Shown: one piece after another, positions 22,089-33,665 of the stretch
How positions within the stretch are numbered: position 1 is the stretch's first letter
Layout: the number at the start of each line of letters is the position of its first letter
Assembly (NCBI GenBank): GCA_027475525.1
Contig: JAMWFC010000033.1
Coordinates: forward strand, 744,001-808,000
Source of the DNA: Macrolepiota albuminosa
Lineage: Eukaryota > Basidiomycota > Agaricomycetes > Agaricales > Agaricaceae
Direction of reading: 5' to 3'
Length of the DNA: 64,000 nucleotides
Notes under the pieces: generated by a model
Database searches by the model: none
The model's input: the letters and a program-made list of their open reading frames with translations, nothing else
Told to the model about the DNA's origin: nothing
Position numbers and translations under genes: made by a program

Positions 22089-22780
22089 CTTCAGCTTCAA
22101 TGCCTGGTAGTATAGGTCAGCTATGCTCAGTCCAAGGTACATGGGGTATCATTGGTATAACTATTAGTGGAAAGAAATCAGTCCTTAGTTTACTGTGCTT
22201 AGTATCCTCCCAAGCAAATGCTTTGTTCTGTTTCTGCATGATATTGATATGTTCAATTCTGCCATTGATAGAAAGCTGGTATTGTGGGTGCTAAGGAATA
22301 GTGCTTTCCATTCTTCCATAAATTGTCCTGTTGGTTCAAAGGGTGGCAGATTTGGATTGAGTTCAGGAAGGGTTGTTAATGGGTTGCCAATTATCTTTCT
22401 TTCAATGCAAAATTTCTTGGGTATGGCACTCACTACTAGTTTTGTTTTAAGCGCCACTGGCTTGTACTTCTTTTTGATCTGAACCTCTTTGCGCTTAGAG
22501 GTACTATTGTTAGCAAATGTATTATAAATGGAATTTTAGTTTCTAGCAAAACTGGATATCAAAGGTTTTTTAGAATCAGGAGTAGAAACAAAATAAGTGT
22601 CTGTTGAAAGGTTTTCAGTAATATCTGATGTGGTGAGGTATAAGTAGGATAAAGCTTTGCTAGTATTCAATGAAGAAGAGTTCAAGATTTAGGCTAAGGA
22701 GGTATGTGATATAAGGGTTACTTGCCCTGTCTGATGATTATAGTCTAAGATAAGTGCTTCATCTCCATGATCCTCGTCAC
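22089..22780 (-). pseudogene. G2 reverse transcriptase N-terminal part
   Basis: The minus-strand reading has KKFCIERKIIGNPLTTLPEL, NPNLPPFEPTG, AFAWEDTKHSKLRTDFF and VIPMIPHVPWTEHS, the segment immediately before the reverse transcriptase palm in mushroom Gypsy elements. It stops at LTR-B (22088) with the frame still open. Confidence 0.8.
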
Positions 22781-23989
22781 TCATCTCCTCAATAGTGCTG
22801 GAAAACACTCACAAGGGTTGTTGCTAACATAAGGTCGCTTTCTCAGTCCTGGCTTCTGAAATTTTCCATGAGAAAAAGTTGGTACTGTCCTCCTGACACC
22901 AGAATTAGGGTTGCTAATAGTTAGCGTTGTTTTGTCTTTGGATGTGGTCTTGACTACTGATTGAGCTAAAACATTGAAGGGCTTTCCTAATAGTAAGTCA
23001 TATGCATGTGATCTGAGAATGTGAATTTGAAGATAGAATGTAAGGTCACCAATAGCACATGGAACATTATGGGCCATTCCCCAAGATTGATCAATAGTGC
23101 CATTAGCGCTTTGCATATTAAGAATTATTGTTGGGTTATAAATGATGCCAAGTTTGTTAGTGACATCTGCAGCCATAGAAATGATCTGAGATCTACTGTC
23201 CACAATAGACTCAATTTTGCTTTTGCCATCTACAGTCAGCATAATCAAACAAATAGCATAAGAGTCCTGAGCTACAGTCAGGATGGTGGGATCATCACTA
23301 GATCTTAGCGACTTAAGGTAGGTTTCAACCAGGTCAATGGACATAGCTTCTTTAGGTGGTGTGGCCTCCTCTTTGGTTTCCAGAGTTATGGTTTCTGTAA
23401 TGTATGTGAATTTAGGTAGTGTGTCATTACATTCGTCCACTGCCATTATGTTGTTAGCTACATTGCATCGAGGCATCACAGCAGTATGCATCTGGTTCCT
23501 GACATCAGGCACCACACTGCAAAGTTCTCCCATAGATAGCATAACTTGGCTTTGCATAATGCAATCAAAGACTACCTTAGACTTCTCTAGGCCATATATA
23601 GGTGCAGTTGGGCAATAGCCCCCCATAGGTTTGTCTGGTGCTATAAAGTTGCAATTAATAGATGGGGCATAATTGCCTCCAAGGCTTGCATAAGGATGCA
23701 GCAGTGGCTCCATAATGGCAGGTGCCTTGGTTGCGTCTGGTATATTGTCATTAGCGCTAGAAGTTGAGGCTTTTGCTGGTGCAGGGTCTGTTATAGCACC
23801 TAAGGGTCTATAGTCCTTTAACAGTTGCTTGCCCTTTCTAATCTCTACTCCATCAAAGACCTGATTCTTTAGCAACTTCAACTCCTTTTCTAGCATCTCA
23901 ATTCTCTCCTCACATGACAATGTAGGTTGTTCACTAATGGCGTTAAGCTGGAGTACCTCGTAAATTAGTGCTTGTTGGGGAGTCACTTC
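22781..23989 (-). pseudogene. G2 protease region
   Basis: A single minus-strand frame is open from 24082, but the first residues come from the Copia LTR; true G2 sequence begins at EVTPQQALIYEVLQ. It includes EERIEMLEKELKLLK (coiled coil), SIDLVETYLKSL, then a retropepsin-like ESIVDSRSQIISMAADVTNKL in which the DSG active site reads DSR. ILRSHAYDLLLGKPF is the later protease motif. Not expected to be active. Confidence 0.75.
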
Positions 23990-24205
23990 TGTTAAGCGAG
24001 GGTCGCAGCACACGTTGTGAACACATGACACCACATATACCGGGGAGGGAATGGAGGAAAAGGGAACTATACAGTACCACAAGACATATCAGATACCGGA
24101 TGCGGTAACACACCTCAGTCGTTGATACACTGACTGAGGTGTGTACCAAATCCTTACCCCATATATAAGCAACTAACCATACACATATTAGTCTTGTATC
24201 CAACA
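23990..24205 (+). repeat. Copia 5' LTR
   Basis: Begins TGTTAAGCGAGGGT and ends CTTGTATCCAACA. It aligns with 29370-29659 throughout ('acatataccggggag', 'ggataccggatgcgg' in the 3' copy). A further 53 bp (24206-24258) repeats its last part, including a second TATCCAACA. Confidence 0.8.
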
Positions 24206-24349
24206 GGTACATACACTAATAGAGTCGTTGATACACCGACTGAGTCTTGTATCCAACAGGTTTTGGCCCCCGCGCCACTCAGTGAATACGTGCACACGAC
24301 TCGAGAAACACAGAAATTTTTTTTTCTCTCTGACACTTGACAACCAAAA

Positions 24350-25439
24350 ATGACCCAGACAGCACCCGCATTGTTCTTATTGCAAGCAGAGGAGAGGTTC
24401 AATGGCACAAACTGGGTGACTTTTAAGACCATGTTGACCAAAGCCGCACGAGGCCGCAGCTTGTTGGGGTACTTGAACGGACAGATCCCCAACCCCAGAT
24501 CGACCGGCGACTCAAAACCGGTTACATCGACGATGTGGTGGGGCGCCACCAACCCAACCGCTGATGAGTGGCAACAACGTGACGCGTACGCAAGGAGTAT
24601 GATTGTCCTCAATGTCATCAACCCTGTAGGGGTGGGTGTTAAGATGGATAGATCGGCTGCTGAAGCATGGTCATCACTTACGACCCTGCACGATGCGAAA
24701 TCCAACCTCGGCCTCCTACACGCCAAGGAGGAGCTCAGCGCAATCAAGTACACCAACAGGTCCAGCGTAGAGACCCACTTCCAGCTGATGCGGACGGCAT
24801 GGGCCAAGGCCAATGACCAGGGAGCCGGTATTGACGACCGACGTTTCCGAGCATACATAATTAAGTCCATGCTGAAGTCCTGGGCAGCAGTCACCGGGTC
24901 CCTCATGGATGAGATGTCATCAGCATCAGTGATTACCCAGTTGACGACCCATGCCTTACTATTGCATGGCCCGCCTGCCATAGCGCCCGCCAACAGCACC
25001 CAGGCACTCGTAGCCCAGACAGAACATGTAAACGGCAGCACGAGACTGACGTGTACCAATCTGAACTGTGGGAGGGTTGGGCATACAGTGGAGAAATGCT
25101 TCCGCAAGGGCGGGGGGCTCGAGGGACAGTTTCCAGACTGGTGGAGGAAGGGGAAGGGCGTAGGTAACACTCAGGCTGCGACCCTGACCACCCCAGCACC
25201 CCAGGCTAACTCGGCCCTGATCTCGGCTAGCAACTCGGACAGCCACCGATGCCTCGCGTTCTCGACCCTGACATCTGACGTTGCAGAAACTGTTCGGGCT
25301 ACGTACGCAGACTCTGCGGCGAGTCGCCATTTCTTCACTGACAGGGAGGACTTTGTCACTTACGGCCCCCCTGATGAAGCGAACAGGACGGGGGTAGTGG
25401 CGAAGGGCATGTTCAGGATCTTGGGACGCAGCAGGATGC
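24350..25439 (+). pseudogene. Copia gag-protease, open up to the LTR-C insertion
   Basis: An intact frame from ATG 24350 encodes a Copia gag (FNGTNWVTFKTMLTKAARG; HFQLMRTAWAKAND). A CCHC finger (CTNLNCGRVGHTVEKC) and the protease active-site region (TYADSAASRHFF) follow. The family normally has D-S-G or D-S-A here, so DSAAS is acceptable. The frame reaches MFRILGRSR, where LTR-C begins. As an unbroken 360-residue frame it is one of the best-preserved transposon ORFs here. Confidence 0.88.
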
Positions 25440-26351
25440 TGATACGACGCTGTACCAGCAGTCAGGGACACACCATGCACCAGAAGTCAAAATAAACATT
25501 TAATCTTGGGCTGAAAACTGTAAGCCTTCTGGTAGCAGTCTCAACAAATAACCATCTCCGAAAACATCCCAACAAATACACAGAAAAGTACAGAACAACA
25601 GGCAGGGACCAGTTCAAACTATCAGCTCAACAATAGTCTAACCACTGTCATGGAGAGGAAAAGCATGGAAGCTGGCAATGGACAGAATAGGATGAAATTG
25701 GGAAATTATTATTGTTATTCAATATTATAATTTCTCAATTTCATCATCAAATCAGTCAATGTTCGATTTGACATAACCGGAAGGAGGAAAGAAAAGAAGT
25801 AGGCGATGCAGGGAGGCGCTAAAAGAGGAAAGAAGGATCTATGAATGGGTTCATGCTAAATGGAGCTCAAGCAAATGGGGAAGTGGCAATCCGAAACATC
25901 CGGAAGAATGGCGGAACGAGAAGTTGAATGGTGGAACGGGTGGCACTGAAACAGGCCTCCCAAAAGGGAAATTGGACTATCAAATACGTTCTGGAAGTGG
26001 GAGAGTTTCTGACAAAGAGTCATATGTAGATAGTGGTCTGTGCACCAGAAAAACAGTATAAATAGCCCAAGTTTAGTAGAGAATAGACAGGCAATTGATA
26101 GGCAAAGGCTCAGTGATTCCCAGGGAGTGAATTGCTTAGGCCGGAGTTTGTTAAGAAACCTCAACTTGTGGGAATATTATTATTCTCATTCAATATTATA
26201 ATTCCTCAAAACCTCGGTGTTTTGCAAAATTATTAAACACATTCAAGATAATAATTATCCCTTTTGTCGTCAAAGTCAGTGTGAATTCAAGGTCATATTC
26301 TACACTAGCAAGCCCCAGAACTATCAAGTAATACTTCTACCAAGTACTACA
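25440..26351 (-). repeat. LTR-C solo copy inserted in the Copia protease
   Basis: On the plus strand it begins TGATACGACGCTGTACC and ends CCAAGTACTACA, the reverse of the copies at 17302 and 59219. The flanking 4-mers ATGC (25436-25439) and GTGC (26352-26355) differ at one base. The Copia protein resumes immediately after it with VRKWIKFNGELIEVTFEDAL. Confidence 0.88.
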
Positions 26352-26480
26352 GTGCGCAAGTGGATTAAGTTCAATGGCGAACTCATAGAAGTGACTTTTG
26401 AGGAGTAATACTTCTACCAAGTACTACAGTGCGCAAGTGGATTAAGTTCAATGGCGAACTCATAGAAGTGACTTTTGAGG
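26327..26480. repeat. 77-bp tandem duplication (D6)
   Basis: Copies 26327-26403 and 26404-26480 are identical. They span the junction of LTR-C with the Copia frame, so the junction itself is present twice. Confidence 0.95.
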
Positions 26481-28277
26481 ATGCACTCCATGCTCCAGAC
26501 CTCTCACACAATCTGGTCTTGATTGGTTCTCTCGTCCGTAAGGGGGTCAAATTGGGCATTGACGTGGATGGTGCCACCCTACATACTCTGGACGGCAGGC
26601 CATTCATGAGGTGCCTGATGAGCGGCACGATGTTCATCGTCGAGTTTGTTTCCCCACCCCCGACTGCTATGGTCACGCGCTCCCTTAACCACCCTACTGA
26701 CCTTGAGACCTGGCACCACAGGCTTGCACACGTTAACAAGGGGACGATACGTGAGATGGTCAGAGACGCAACCGTCGAGGGCCTGAAGGTGACGAAGATG
26801 TTGACATCAGGGCGATGCGAGGACTGTATCATGGGTAAACAGCCACGATGCCCATTCGACGCTGAGGTCAATCCCGAAACACAGCCTTTTGAGTGTGTAG
26901 CTTTCGACATGTGGGGGCCCGCCTGGGTGCAGACAACAGGGGGCAAGTCCCTGATGCTAGTCACAACGGACCAGGCTGGTGCAGGGTGCGAGGCCTGGTA
27001 CCTTGCGAACAAGGCTATGGAGATGACTGTCATGTGCCTTGAGGCATATGATGTTCAAGTAGAGACGCAATGTGGGCTACGGGTCAAACAAGTGCGTACA
27101 GACAGCGGGAGGGAGTTTGACAATGAGCTGTGGGACTCGTACTGTTGTAAACGCGGGATTGTGCACGAAACCATGCTGCCCCACTCCTTGTTGGCCAACA
27201 GCATGGTTGAGCGTCGTACTGTTGTAAACGCGGGATTGTGCACGAAACCATGCTGCCCCACTCCTTGTTGGCCAACAGCATGGTTGAGCGTTGGAACCGC
27301 ACAATACTGGACTTGGCACACAGCATGCTTGCGGACTCACACTCCCTCCGCACTACTGGGGGGAGGCCATGTCAACGGCGATCCATGTCCTGGATATTGT
27401 ACCAAGTTCTAGACACCCACGGAGGACCCCTTTTGAGATACGAACAGGCCGCAAGCCTGATGTCTCCTATCTCCACCCTTTTGGATATACGGCGTACGCC
27501 AGAGTACCTTGCGAGGACGGCGCTAGTAAACTGGACCCCAGATCAGTCAGGTGCGTATTGGTGGGGTACTTCGGCTGTGGCGACTACAAGCTCCTCGAAC
27601 GCTCGTCTGGTCAAATGATACATTCCTGTGACGTTGTTTTTGAGGAAGCCGGTGGACACCACACGCTGCCTGGCGACCAGAAGGACGATACAACTGACCT
27701 GCTTGAGGTTCTGGGCATTGCGGATGATGACAATGCAGTTGAGCCGCTCGCCGGCACTGACAGGATGGCGATGCCTCCCATCGAGCCCATGCCCACTGCT
27801 CCTGTCATCAACCCTGCTGCTGTGCCTGAAGTGCGTCGATCGAGCTGTATAGCAGCCAGAGGCACGACTACTGCACCGCATCATTTGAACCTGCCCACCC
27901 CTGGGGACAACACCGAACCCGAAAGCAAGGAGAAGACGTACCGGGGTATGCCTGGAGCCATGTGGGTGAACGCCACAGCTGACGATGAGCACTGGGTCCC
28001 GAAGTCCTTCTCTGAGGCCATGACTCATCCGGACTTATGGAAGGAGCCTATGGACGCAGAAATGGCACATATGTGTGAGCGGAAGGTGTGGCGGCTCATC
28101 CCGAGACCTGAGGGCACGAGAACGATGAAGAACAGATGGACCTTTGCCTTGAAGTACGACGTGAGTGGGAAAGTGGTGGCCCGCAAGGCCAGGCTTGTGG
28201 TGAAGGGATTCTCACAGATTCCTGGCGTCAATTATTTTGCGACGTATGCCTCTGTTGTGAAGTATGAGTCCCTCTGA
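26352..28277 (+). pseudogene. Copia integrase and reverse transcriptase N-terminus, frameshifted
   Basis: The first part has the pre-integrase motif (LETWHHRLAHVNKGTIREM), CEDCIMGKQ, the catalytic Asp in VAFDMWGPAWVQT, then RTDSGREFDNE and HSLLANSMVER (second Asp and Glu present). After the 77-bp duplication at 27137 the frame moves by one base and continues HYWGEAMSTAIHVLDIVPS, TPFEIRTGRKPDVSYL and FEEAGG. It goes on into the reverse transcriptase (WRLIPRPEGTRTMKNRWTFALKY, ARLVVKGFSQIPGVNYF). Removing one 77-mer would restore a common frame here, so the damage may not be biological. Confidence 0.85.
27137..27290. repeat. 77-bp tandem duplication (D7)
   Basis: Copies 27137-27213 and 27214-27290 are identical. 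It doubles the segment encoding RGIVHETMLPHSLLANSMVE of the Copia integrase. Confidence 0.95.
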
Positions 28278-28313
28278 ATCAACTTAGCGGCTAGTGCGAT
28301 CCTGGATTACAAG

Positions 28314-28860
28314 ATGTGGCAGATCGACTATACCAGCGCTTACCTCAACGTGCCTACGCAGGTCCTTATTCTCATGGAGCAGCCGGAAGGTTATGAGGTG
28401 AAACCCAGTGAGGTTTATAGGCTGGATGTCTACGAGGGTGGATGGGTTCGGGGGAGCGTGGATGATGGCGGTGAGGAAGGGGATGACAGTGAAAGAAGCT
28501 TGGTGTCGCTGCTTGATAAAGCGCTATATGGGACTATGGACGGGGCAAATAATTGGTGGCGTACCTTAGACAAAGACATGAAGAAACTCGGGTTCAGATG
28601 CTCCGAAGCTGACCAATCTGTACGCTCAAGGCATACAAATAGTGAGACAACAATCACAAGTACCTACACTGACGACACGTCAGGCATGTCATCATCAAAG
28701 GATGAAGCCGAGCGTGCACGCCAGGAACTCGGGAAAGTACCTACACTGACGACACGTCAGGCATGTCATCATCAAAGGATGAAGCCGAGCGTGCACGCCA
28801 GGAACTCGGGACGAACTTTGAGATCAAAGACCTTGGGGAGATGAAGTTTGTCTTAGGCAT
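28314..28860 (+). pseudogene. Copia reverse transcriptase palm
   Basis: Reads MWQIDYTSAYLNVPTQVLI (palm Asp: QID-Y-x-A-Y-L-N), LLDKALYGTMDGANNWW and STYTDDTSG (the YxDD active site). EIKDLGEMKFVLGIRIV follows, then a stop. The thumb between this point and the RNase H (28870) is missing, so part of the element has been deleted or collapsed. Confidence 0.85.
28658..28811. repeat. 77-bp tandem duplication (D8)
   Basis: Copies 28658-28734 and 28735-28811 are identical. They double the TYTDDTSG active-site segment and the following KDEAERARQELG. Confidence 0.95.
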
Positions 28861-28865
28861 TCGCA

Positions 28866-29339
28866 TTGTCTGAGAGCAGCTACTACGATTCCGACTTTGC
28901 TGCAGACATCAACAACCGCAAGTCAATATCTGGAGGGGTGTATATTCAAGCTGGGGGACCCACCGCTTGGAGCGCAAAATTCCAGGATACGGTGTTGACA
29001 TCAACCACAGAAGCCGAATACATTGCCCTAGGGAGAGCCAGAGAACAGATACAATGGATGTACGCAGCGCTATCAGAAGTGGGACTAAGCGTAGCTTACC
29101 CAGCGAGCCTCAAAGGTGACAACAATGGGTCTATTGCAATCGCTGAGAACAAGCGCAACCACAATCGAGTGAAACATATTGACGTCTGTCATCATTTCAT
29201 CAGACACGCAGTGGAAGAGGAACAGATCAAGATTGACTATGTGCCCAGCACCGAGAACCTAGCAGACATATTCACAAAACTGCTTGCACGGCCACAGCAC
29301 TTGAAGATATGCCAAGCCATGCGATTATGCGAGGAGTGA
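28866..29339 (+). pseudogene. Copia RNase H, open frame
   Basis: Reads YYDSDFAADINNRKSISGGV, TSTTEAEYIALGRAREQIQW, LKGDNNGSIAIAEN and RVKHIDVCHHFIRHAV, ending with STENLADIFTKLL. These are the D, E, D and H positions of Copia RNase H, all present. The frame stops normally (TGA) 30 bp before the 3' LTR. Confidence 0.88.
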
Positions 29340-29369
29340 CAGACAGCGTGTGTAGCGAGCCCGGGGGAG

Positions 29370-29659
29370 TGTTGAGCAAGGGTTGTGGCACGCGTTGTGA
29401 ACACGTGACGCCACATATACCGGGGAGAGAACGTAGGAAAAGGGAACTATACAGTACCACAAGACATATCGGATACCGGATGCGGTAACACACCTCAGTC
29501 ATTGATAACGTAGGAAAAGGGAACTATACAGTACCACAAGACATATCGGATACCGGATGCGGTAACACACCTCAGTCATTGATACCGACTGAGGTGTGTA
29601 CCAAATCCTTACCCCATATATAAGCAACTAACCATACACATATTAGTCTTGTATCAACA
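29370..29659 (+). repeat. Copia 3' LTR (contains D9)
   Basis: Begins TGTTGAGCAAGGGTTG and ends CTTGTATCAACA. After removal of one 77-bp copy it would be 213 bp, close to the 216-bp 5' LTR. Confidence 0.85.
29430..29583. repeat. 77-bp tandem duplication (D9)
   Basis: Copies 29430-29506 and 29507-29583 are identical. The 5' LTR has this segment once. Confidence 0.95.
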
Positions 29660-30349
29660 GCTTCTGCTTCTGTCATTGCCATACTGTTTAGGTTACCTGT
29701 CACTAAGTTCCCAGGGTTTCAACGGTGCCACTCATCAATGCGCCCTTGGAAAGTCTTATGCTCAGGATAAAGGGGAATGTTAATGCCTGAAGATAAGACT
29801 ATTTTACTATCTGTGCCCCGGTGTGCTCTCCCCTGATGTAAATATTGTTTGAGAAAAGCACAGCAACCCCTAGTCATTGTATGCCCTGCTTTGCTATAAA
29901 AATGACAAAGCCCTGTTTGCATATTATTTTGTAGCATGTTAAGGCTAGTTAAAATCAATGTTTCCAGTTTGCTCATGAAATTAGCAATGGCAGTGTTGAT
30001 CGTGTTTTCTAGATCCTCCTTCTTGACAAACCCTCCCTTGTTATTAGCGGCGCTAGGCACTGGCACCCCAACTGAAGGTGCCTTTCCCCCATTATCAGCA
30101 CTAATAGGTCACTATAAAGGGATGCCCATATCCATGCCTTTCAGCATTCATTTACCTGCTTCAAAGACATCCTCTATATCATAGGGTTCCTCAGGATGGT
30201 GTTTGGGCATAAGAATATCTAGACAACGTGCTATCTGGGACCACAATGATATCAGAATTCCTTGTTGAAACAAGTGCCATTCTTTGTTCCTGTAAAGTTT
30301 GCCATTCTGTACTAGCCATCATGTGATCTGCTAGAACACATAAAGACAT
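29660..30349 (-). pseudogene. G2 gag middle and CCHC finger
   Basis: The minus-strand reading has SLWSQIARCLDILMPKHHPEE and PYDIEDVFEAGK (gag C-terminal half). Then comes the knuckle CHFYSKAGHTMTRGC with one Cys replaced by Tyr, followed by GRAHRGTDSKIVLSSG and RIDEWHR. This piece is framed by the long-TIR block on one side and the Copia on the other. Confidence 0.8.
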
Positions 30350-31549
30350 CATAACAGTACGTGTCATATGTTGTATGGAAGCTTGCTTTGTGTCATACCA
30401 TACATATCCAGCAGAGTCCACTACACTGGAGTGGAGCAGTGCCCACAGTGCCGTAGAATACAGAGCTGCAGACATGTCACAATGTGCTGTATGATATGGT
30501 CCAGTGGATCAATAAAAGGTGGGCACATACATGCACATGCAGGCCCAACAGATGCCAGCAGACATTAGTGGACATCAATGTGCATCAGCAGCCACCAGCA
30601 GGCATCAGCCCATGAGTGAAAACCTTCTTCATTGGCAGATGTCATGGCATGAATAAACCCTTTTTGAGGTTTTCCACTTCCTTCCCCTCTCCCTTCCTCT
30701 CTGCAATAACTCAAGGCTGTGTGCCTCCCCTTCCCTCCTTTTCCCACTTCCAACACCAGTGTACATCTACAAAAGGGCCCTGCAGACCTACGCAGGCCTA
30801 TGCAAGCCACCAGCAGACATCTACAGAGGCTTATACAGATCTATAGAGGCTGGTTGGACCAAAAAAAAAAAGCAACTCTGATCTCTCTTATGCCTGTAGG
30901 GGGGAGGCCTTGAGGAAGCCTCCAGCAATGGAATGCACATTTAACTGTTGCACCACAGGTCTGTTACTAATGGATAGATTCAAAGATCAGATAACACAAT
31001 AAACGGATGTCCACCTACATTTCTGCAGATCCCCATATAGATATTTTGAGGTGGAAGAAGGTGGCATACCTCCCAAAAGAGTTTTTGCGGCTTGAAAGGG
31101 GCGTTGGCATCATCAGCCATCAGCTGGCATCTGTTGGAGTTTGTTGGCAGCCGTTGTAACCTGCTGGCATCTGTCAGCATCTGTCGGCAACATCTGGCAT
31201 TGTCTGGCATCGCTTGACATCAGAGTGGGAGAAAAGGAAACGGATGTGTGGATGTCCACCACATAAAGTGGTGTCTCAGAAAGCATGAGGGGTGGTGGAA
31301 GAGGGATGGAGGTGGGAAGGAAGAGGGGGAAGGGAGAAGGGGAGGAGCGTGGGTGTTCGCTGGTATGCTGGCGGACATCAGGTCAGGGAGAAGGAGGAAA
31401 GCGGGGTGGCATGTAAGGTAGTATGGGAAGTAGAGAGGATGACATTGGGGAGAAAGAGGGGGAAGGGCAGAAGAGTATGTGTGAGTGTCTGCTGTCTGCT
31501 GGCATGCTAGCAGACGGTAGCTGACATTGGCATGTGAGCCAGCTGACAT

Positions 31550-31640
31550 CAGTGGTGCAACCAGTCCCAGTGGTTCAGTGGAATATTTGTTTATTAATAT
31601 TTAATATTGTGTACAGCAGTAGATTCTACTCCCCTTACTC
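31550..31640 (+). repeat. tRNA-like module X (left)
   Basis: A-box-like CAGTGGTTCAGTGG at 31568-31581 and B-box-like AGATTCTACTCC near 31621. The module is mirrored at 37958-38040. No cloverleaf folds, so it is a tRNA-derived (SINE-like) repeat, not a tRNA. Confidence 0.55.
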
Positions 31641-31718
31641 CATCTTAATAGGGTCTAATGGTGTGTTTTTATATGGGTGCATTTTTGCTCTACATATACA
31701 TATACTAACCTGTAGTAA

Positions 31719-31800
31719 GTGCCTGTGGTGCAATGGAATATTGATAGGTTGATATTTCATATTTTGCACATAAGACAGGTTTGACTCCTGCTAGTGACAA
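31719..31800 (+). repeat. tRNA-like module Y (left)
   Basis: TGCCTGTGGTGCAATGG followed 40-50 bp later by GGTTTGACTCC (B-box-like, 31779-31789). It is mirrored at 37796-37885. Confidence 0.55.
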
Positions 31801-31869
31801 ATATTTTAATAGGGCCTGTAAGCCCCAATAAAATATTTATTTATCACTCGCTAGCATCATTAAGTTGAT

Positions 31870-32110
31870 CTGTTTAAAACTCTAGAAATTACTGAAGCAG
31901 AATAGGATGAAGGAATTTGCACATATAATCATTCCAGTGCACGTAACAAGTGACGATACACCAGGGCTAGCTATCTTTTTTACAAAGACCAGCATAAAGG
32001 TAGCCAGCCACAGTGTATTATCAACTTGTCACGTGCACTGGAATGAATACATGCACAAATTTATCCATCTTATGCCACTGCAGAAATCTCTGGAGTTTTG
32101 AACAGATCAA
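31870..32110 (+). pseudogene. Captured fragment of the paralog A/B C-terminal domain (left copy)
   Basis: The plus-strand reading KLLKQNRMKEFAHIIIPVHV, then TSDDTPGLAIF, parallels LLEKFGMEELAPVFHAGHV, TSDDE and TPRLAIF of paralog B, lacking about ten residues in between. A stop precedes the KLL and the frame decays afterwards. A second copy with the same gap lies at 37570-37690. Confidence 0.6.
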
Positions 32111-32590
32111 ATTCATGACGCTAGCAGATGTCAGCATCCTGCTGCTATTATATAATGTGCACTATCAATTTATTAATATTCCATTGTATCACAGGCGCTT
32201 ACTACAAGTCAGGACAGTGTTCATATAGTGCACAAATAGACCCATACAGAATTTAAATGGATAGTGTTATCAATTTTTACTTGTAGTAAATTGATAGAGG
32301 GTGGAAGGGGTCCACTGGAGTGATATCCTATACATGGATAGATCAAAGAATTTACTGCAACTGGTGCATCTGTATTGAATTGACAATATTAGACTGATAT
32401 TTATTTACATCATGGAGTGGTATCCTGTACATAGATGAATCAAAAAATTTACTGCAACTGGTGCATCTGTATTGAATTGATAATATTAGACTAATATTTA
32501 TTTACACCATAAAAGTATACAGGAAAGAGGAAAACCATGGGGTGTAGCAGAATATTAGGATATTGATTTATACCATAGCATTATACAGTA

Positions 32591-32670
32591 AGCATCTGTG
32601 GTATAATAGAATATTTCTAATTGGTATTCCTTGTATCTTGCAGTAAGTGGATTCGACTCCCACTAGTGCA
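32591..32670 (+). repeat. tRNA-like module
   Basis: GCATCTGTGGTATAATAG followed by GGATTCGACTCCCACTAGTGCA. Spacing and order resemble A and B boxes of a tRNA-Gly-derived repeat. Confidence 0.55.
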
Positions 32671-32749
32671 TTGATATCAAACTGTCGAGAATTTTTGACC
32701 ACACACAGAATATTAGACTGATATTTATTTACACCATAGCAATATACAG

Positions 32750-32832
32750 TAAGCATCGGTGGTCTAGTGGAATATTTTCCATTGGTATTCATTGTGTTTT
32801 GCAGTAGACAGGTTCAATTCTCACTAGTGCAT
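32750..32832 (+). repeat. tRNA-Gly-like module
   Basis: GCATCGGTGGTCTAGTGG and GGTTCAATTCTCACTAGTGCA closely follow the ends of eukaryotic tRNA-Gly (GCATYGGTGG... and GGTTCGATTC...TGCA). The centre is A/T-rich and cannot form an anticodon arm, so this is a degenerate SINE-like unit. Confidence 0.6.
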
Positions 32833-32979
32833 TTATTTCAAACTGTCTAGAATTTTTGACCTGCTTAGCTAATTATTATTTACTACATGATATGATAAAC
32901 AAAGTAAGGTCCTAATTTAAACAGGGTGACATGATATCTATTTTCAATATTTATTTACATCATAGTACTATATACTAAG

Positions 32980-33064
32980 AACATGTTGTGTGTGTAGTGG
33001 AATAATTTAAACTGGTATTCATTGTAGCTTGTACTAGGTGGGTTCAACTCCTGCTTAGTGCAAT
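32980..33064 (+). repeat. tRNA-like module
   Basis: GTGTGTAGTGG followed by GGTTCAACTCCTGCTTAGTGCA; same layout as the preceding modules. Confidence 0.5.
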
Positions 33065-33255
33065 AAACATTAAAACTTCTGCAATTTTGACCTGCTTATC
33101 TAATTGTTATTTACTAAACTGTAAGATAAACAAAGTAAGGTTTGTCAAGCAATAAATCAAACTTCTTTTATAATTTAAACAGGGTCACATGATATCTATT
33201 TTCAGAACTTGCTTTGTGTAAAGTTCTTGTCTGTTTCTTTAATTCTTCATTTACC

Positions 33256-33665
33256 ATGTCTAATGAAGAACTCCACCAACAGGTCATTAACGTAGATGTT
33301 CAAGTATTATACCTTGCTCTTAGAGGAGACCTGCGTCAACTCAAAGGACAGCTGAAGAACCTGGTAAGATGCAAGCACTCCTTTCTAATAGACATGCACT
33401 AATAGTCGTCCTGTAGATTGACATGTGATTGATGGTTAGGCAGGTCAAGGATGACAAGAAACTCCTCCTTGATGCCAGGAGAAGTTTCATCAATGAAGTT
33501 ATCCCGCTACTTCAGAGCAAGCTTTCTGATGAGGATATGACCAGGTGGTTGAAGGACACTGTGAAGAAATGGTCCCAGAGGAGCAGAAGGGAGGAAGAAC
33601 TAAGTGGGGGCAAAGAACGACCTGATCTGTTGACCAAGGCCAGTCCATCAATGGCACTGGCATAA
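33256..33665 (+). CDS. Small two-exon gene of unknown function in the long-TIR block
   Basis: ATG 33256 opens a 36-codon exon (MSNEELHQQVINVDVQ...) ending at 33363 before GTAAGA. An acceptor at 33442-33443 joins in frame to VKDDKKLLLDARRSFINEV..., which stops at 33663-33665 (109 aa). The product is helical and charged, rich in Lys/Glu/Leu, without recognised domains. A Lys/Glu-rich frame at 33702-33908 may be a further exon (PKWVTFIGQRFPGTYRQQK). The intron is predicted by eye only. Confidence 0.45.

Larger units (their letters stand above)
23990..29659 (+). mobile_element. Ty1/Copia retrotransposon inserted in G2
   Basis: The element runs from LTR 23990 to LTR 29659 with the order gag, protease, integrase, reverse transcriptase, RNase H, which defines Copia. 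The 5-bp flanks ACTTC (23985-23989) and GCTTC (29660-29664) differ by one base, consistent with a target duplication. A polypurine run (ccgggggag) precedes the 3' LTR. It retains more CpG than G2. Its frame is interrupted by an LTR-C copy, four 77-bp duplications and one internal deletion. Confidence 0.9.
30351..31810 (+). repeat. Left arm of the long inverted repeat
   Basis: It matches the reverse complement of 37790-39600 over most of its length, for example 'catgagtgaaaacct', 'ggcagatgtcat' and 'caaaagggccctgcagac'. At the inner end two tRNA-like modules (31550 and 31719) recur as mirror images at 37958 and 37796. Confidence 0.8.

Noticed and set aside
24154..25170. 338-aa minus-strand frame
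   Set aside because: Mirror of the Copia gag frame; the plus strand has the recognisable CCHC and protease motifs.
32750..32832. Functional tRNA-Gly gene
   Set aside because: Only the A- and B-box ends are kept; the anticodon arm cannot form.
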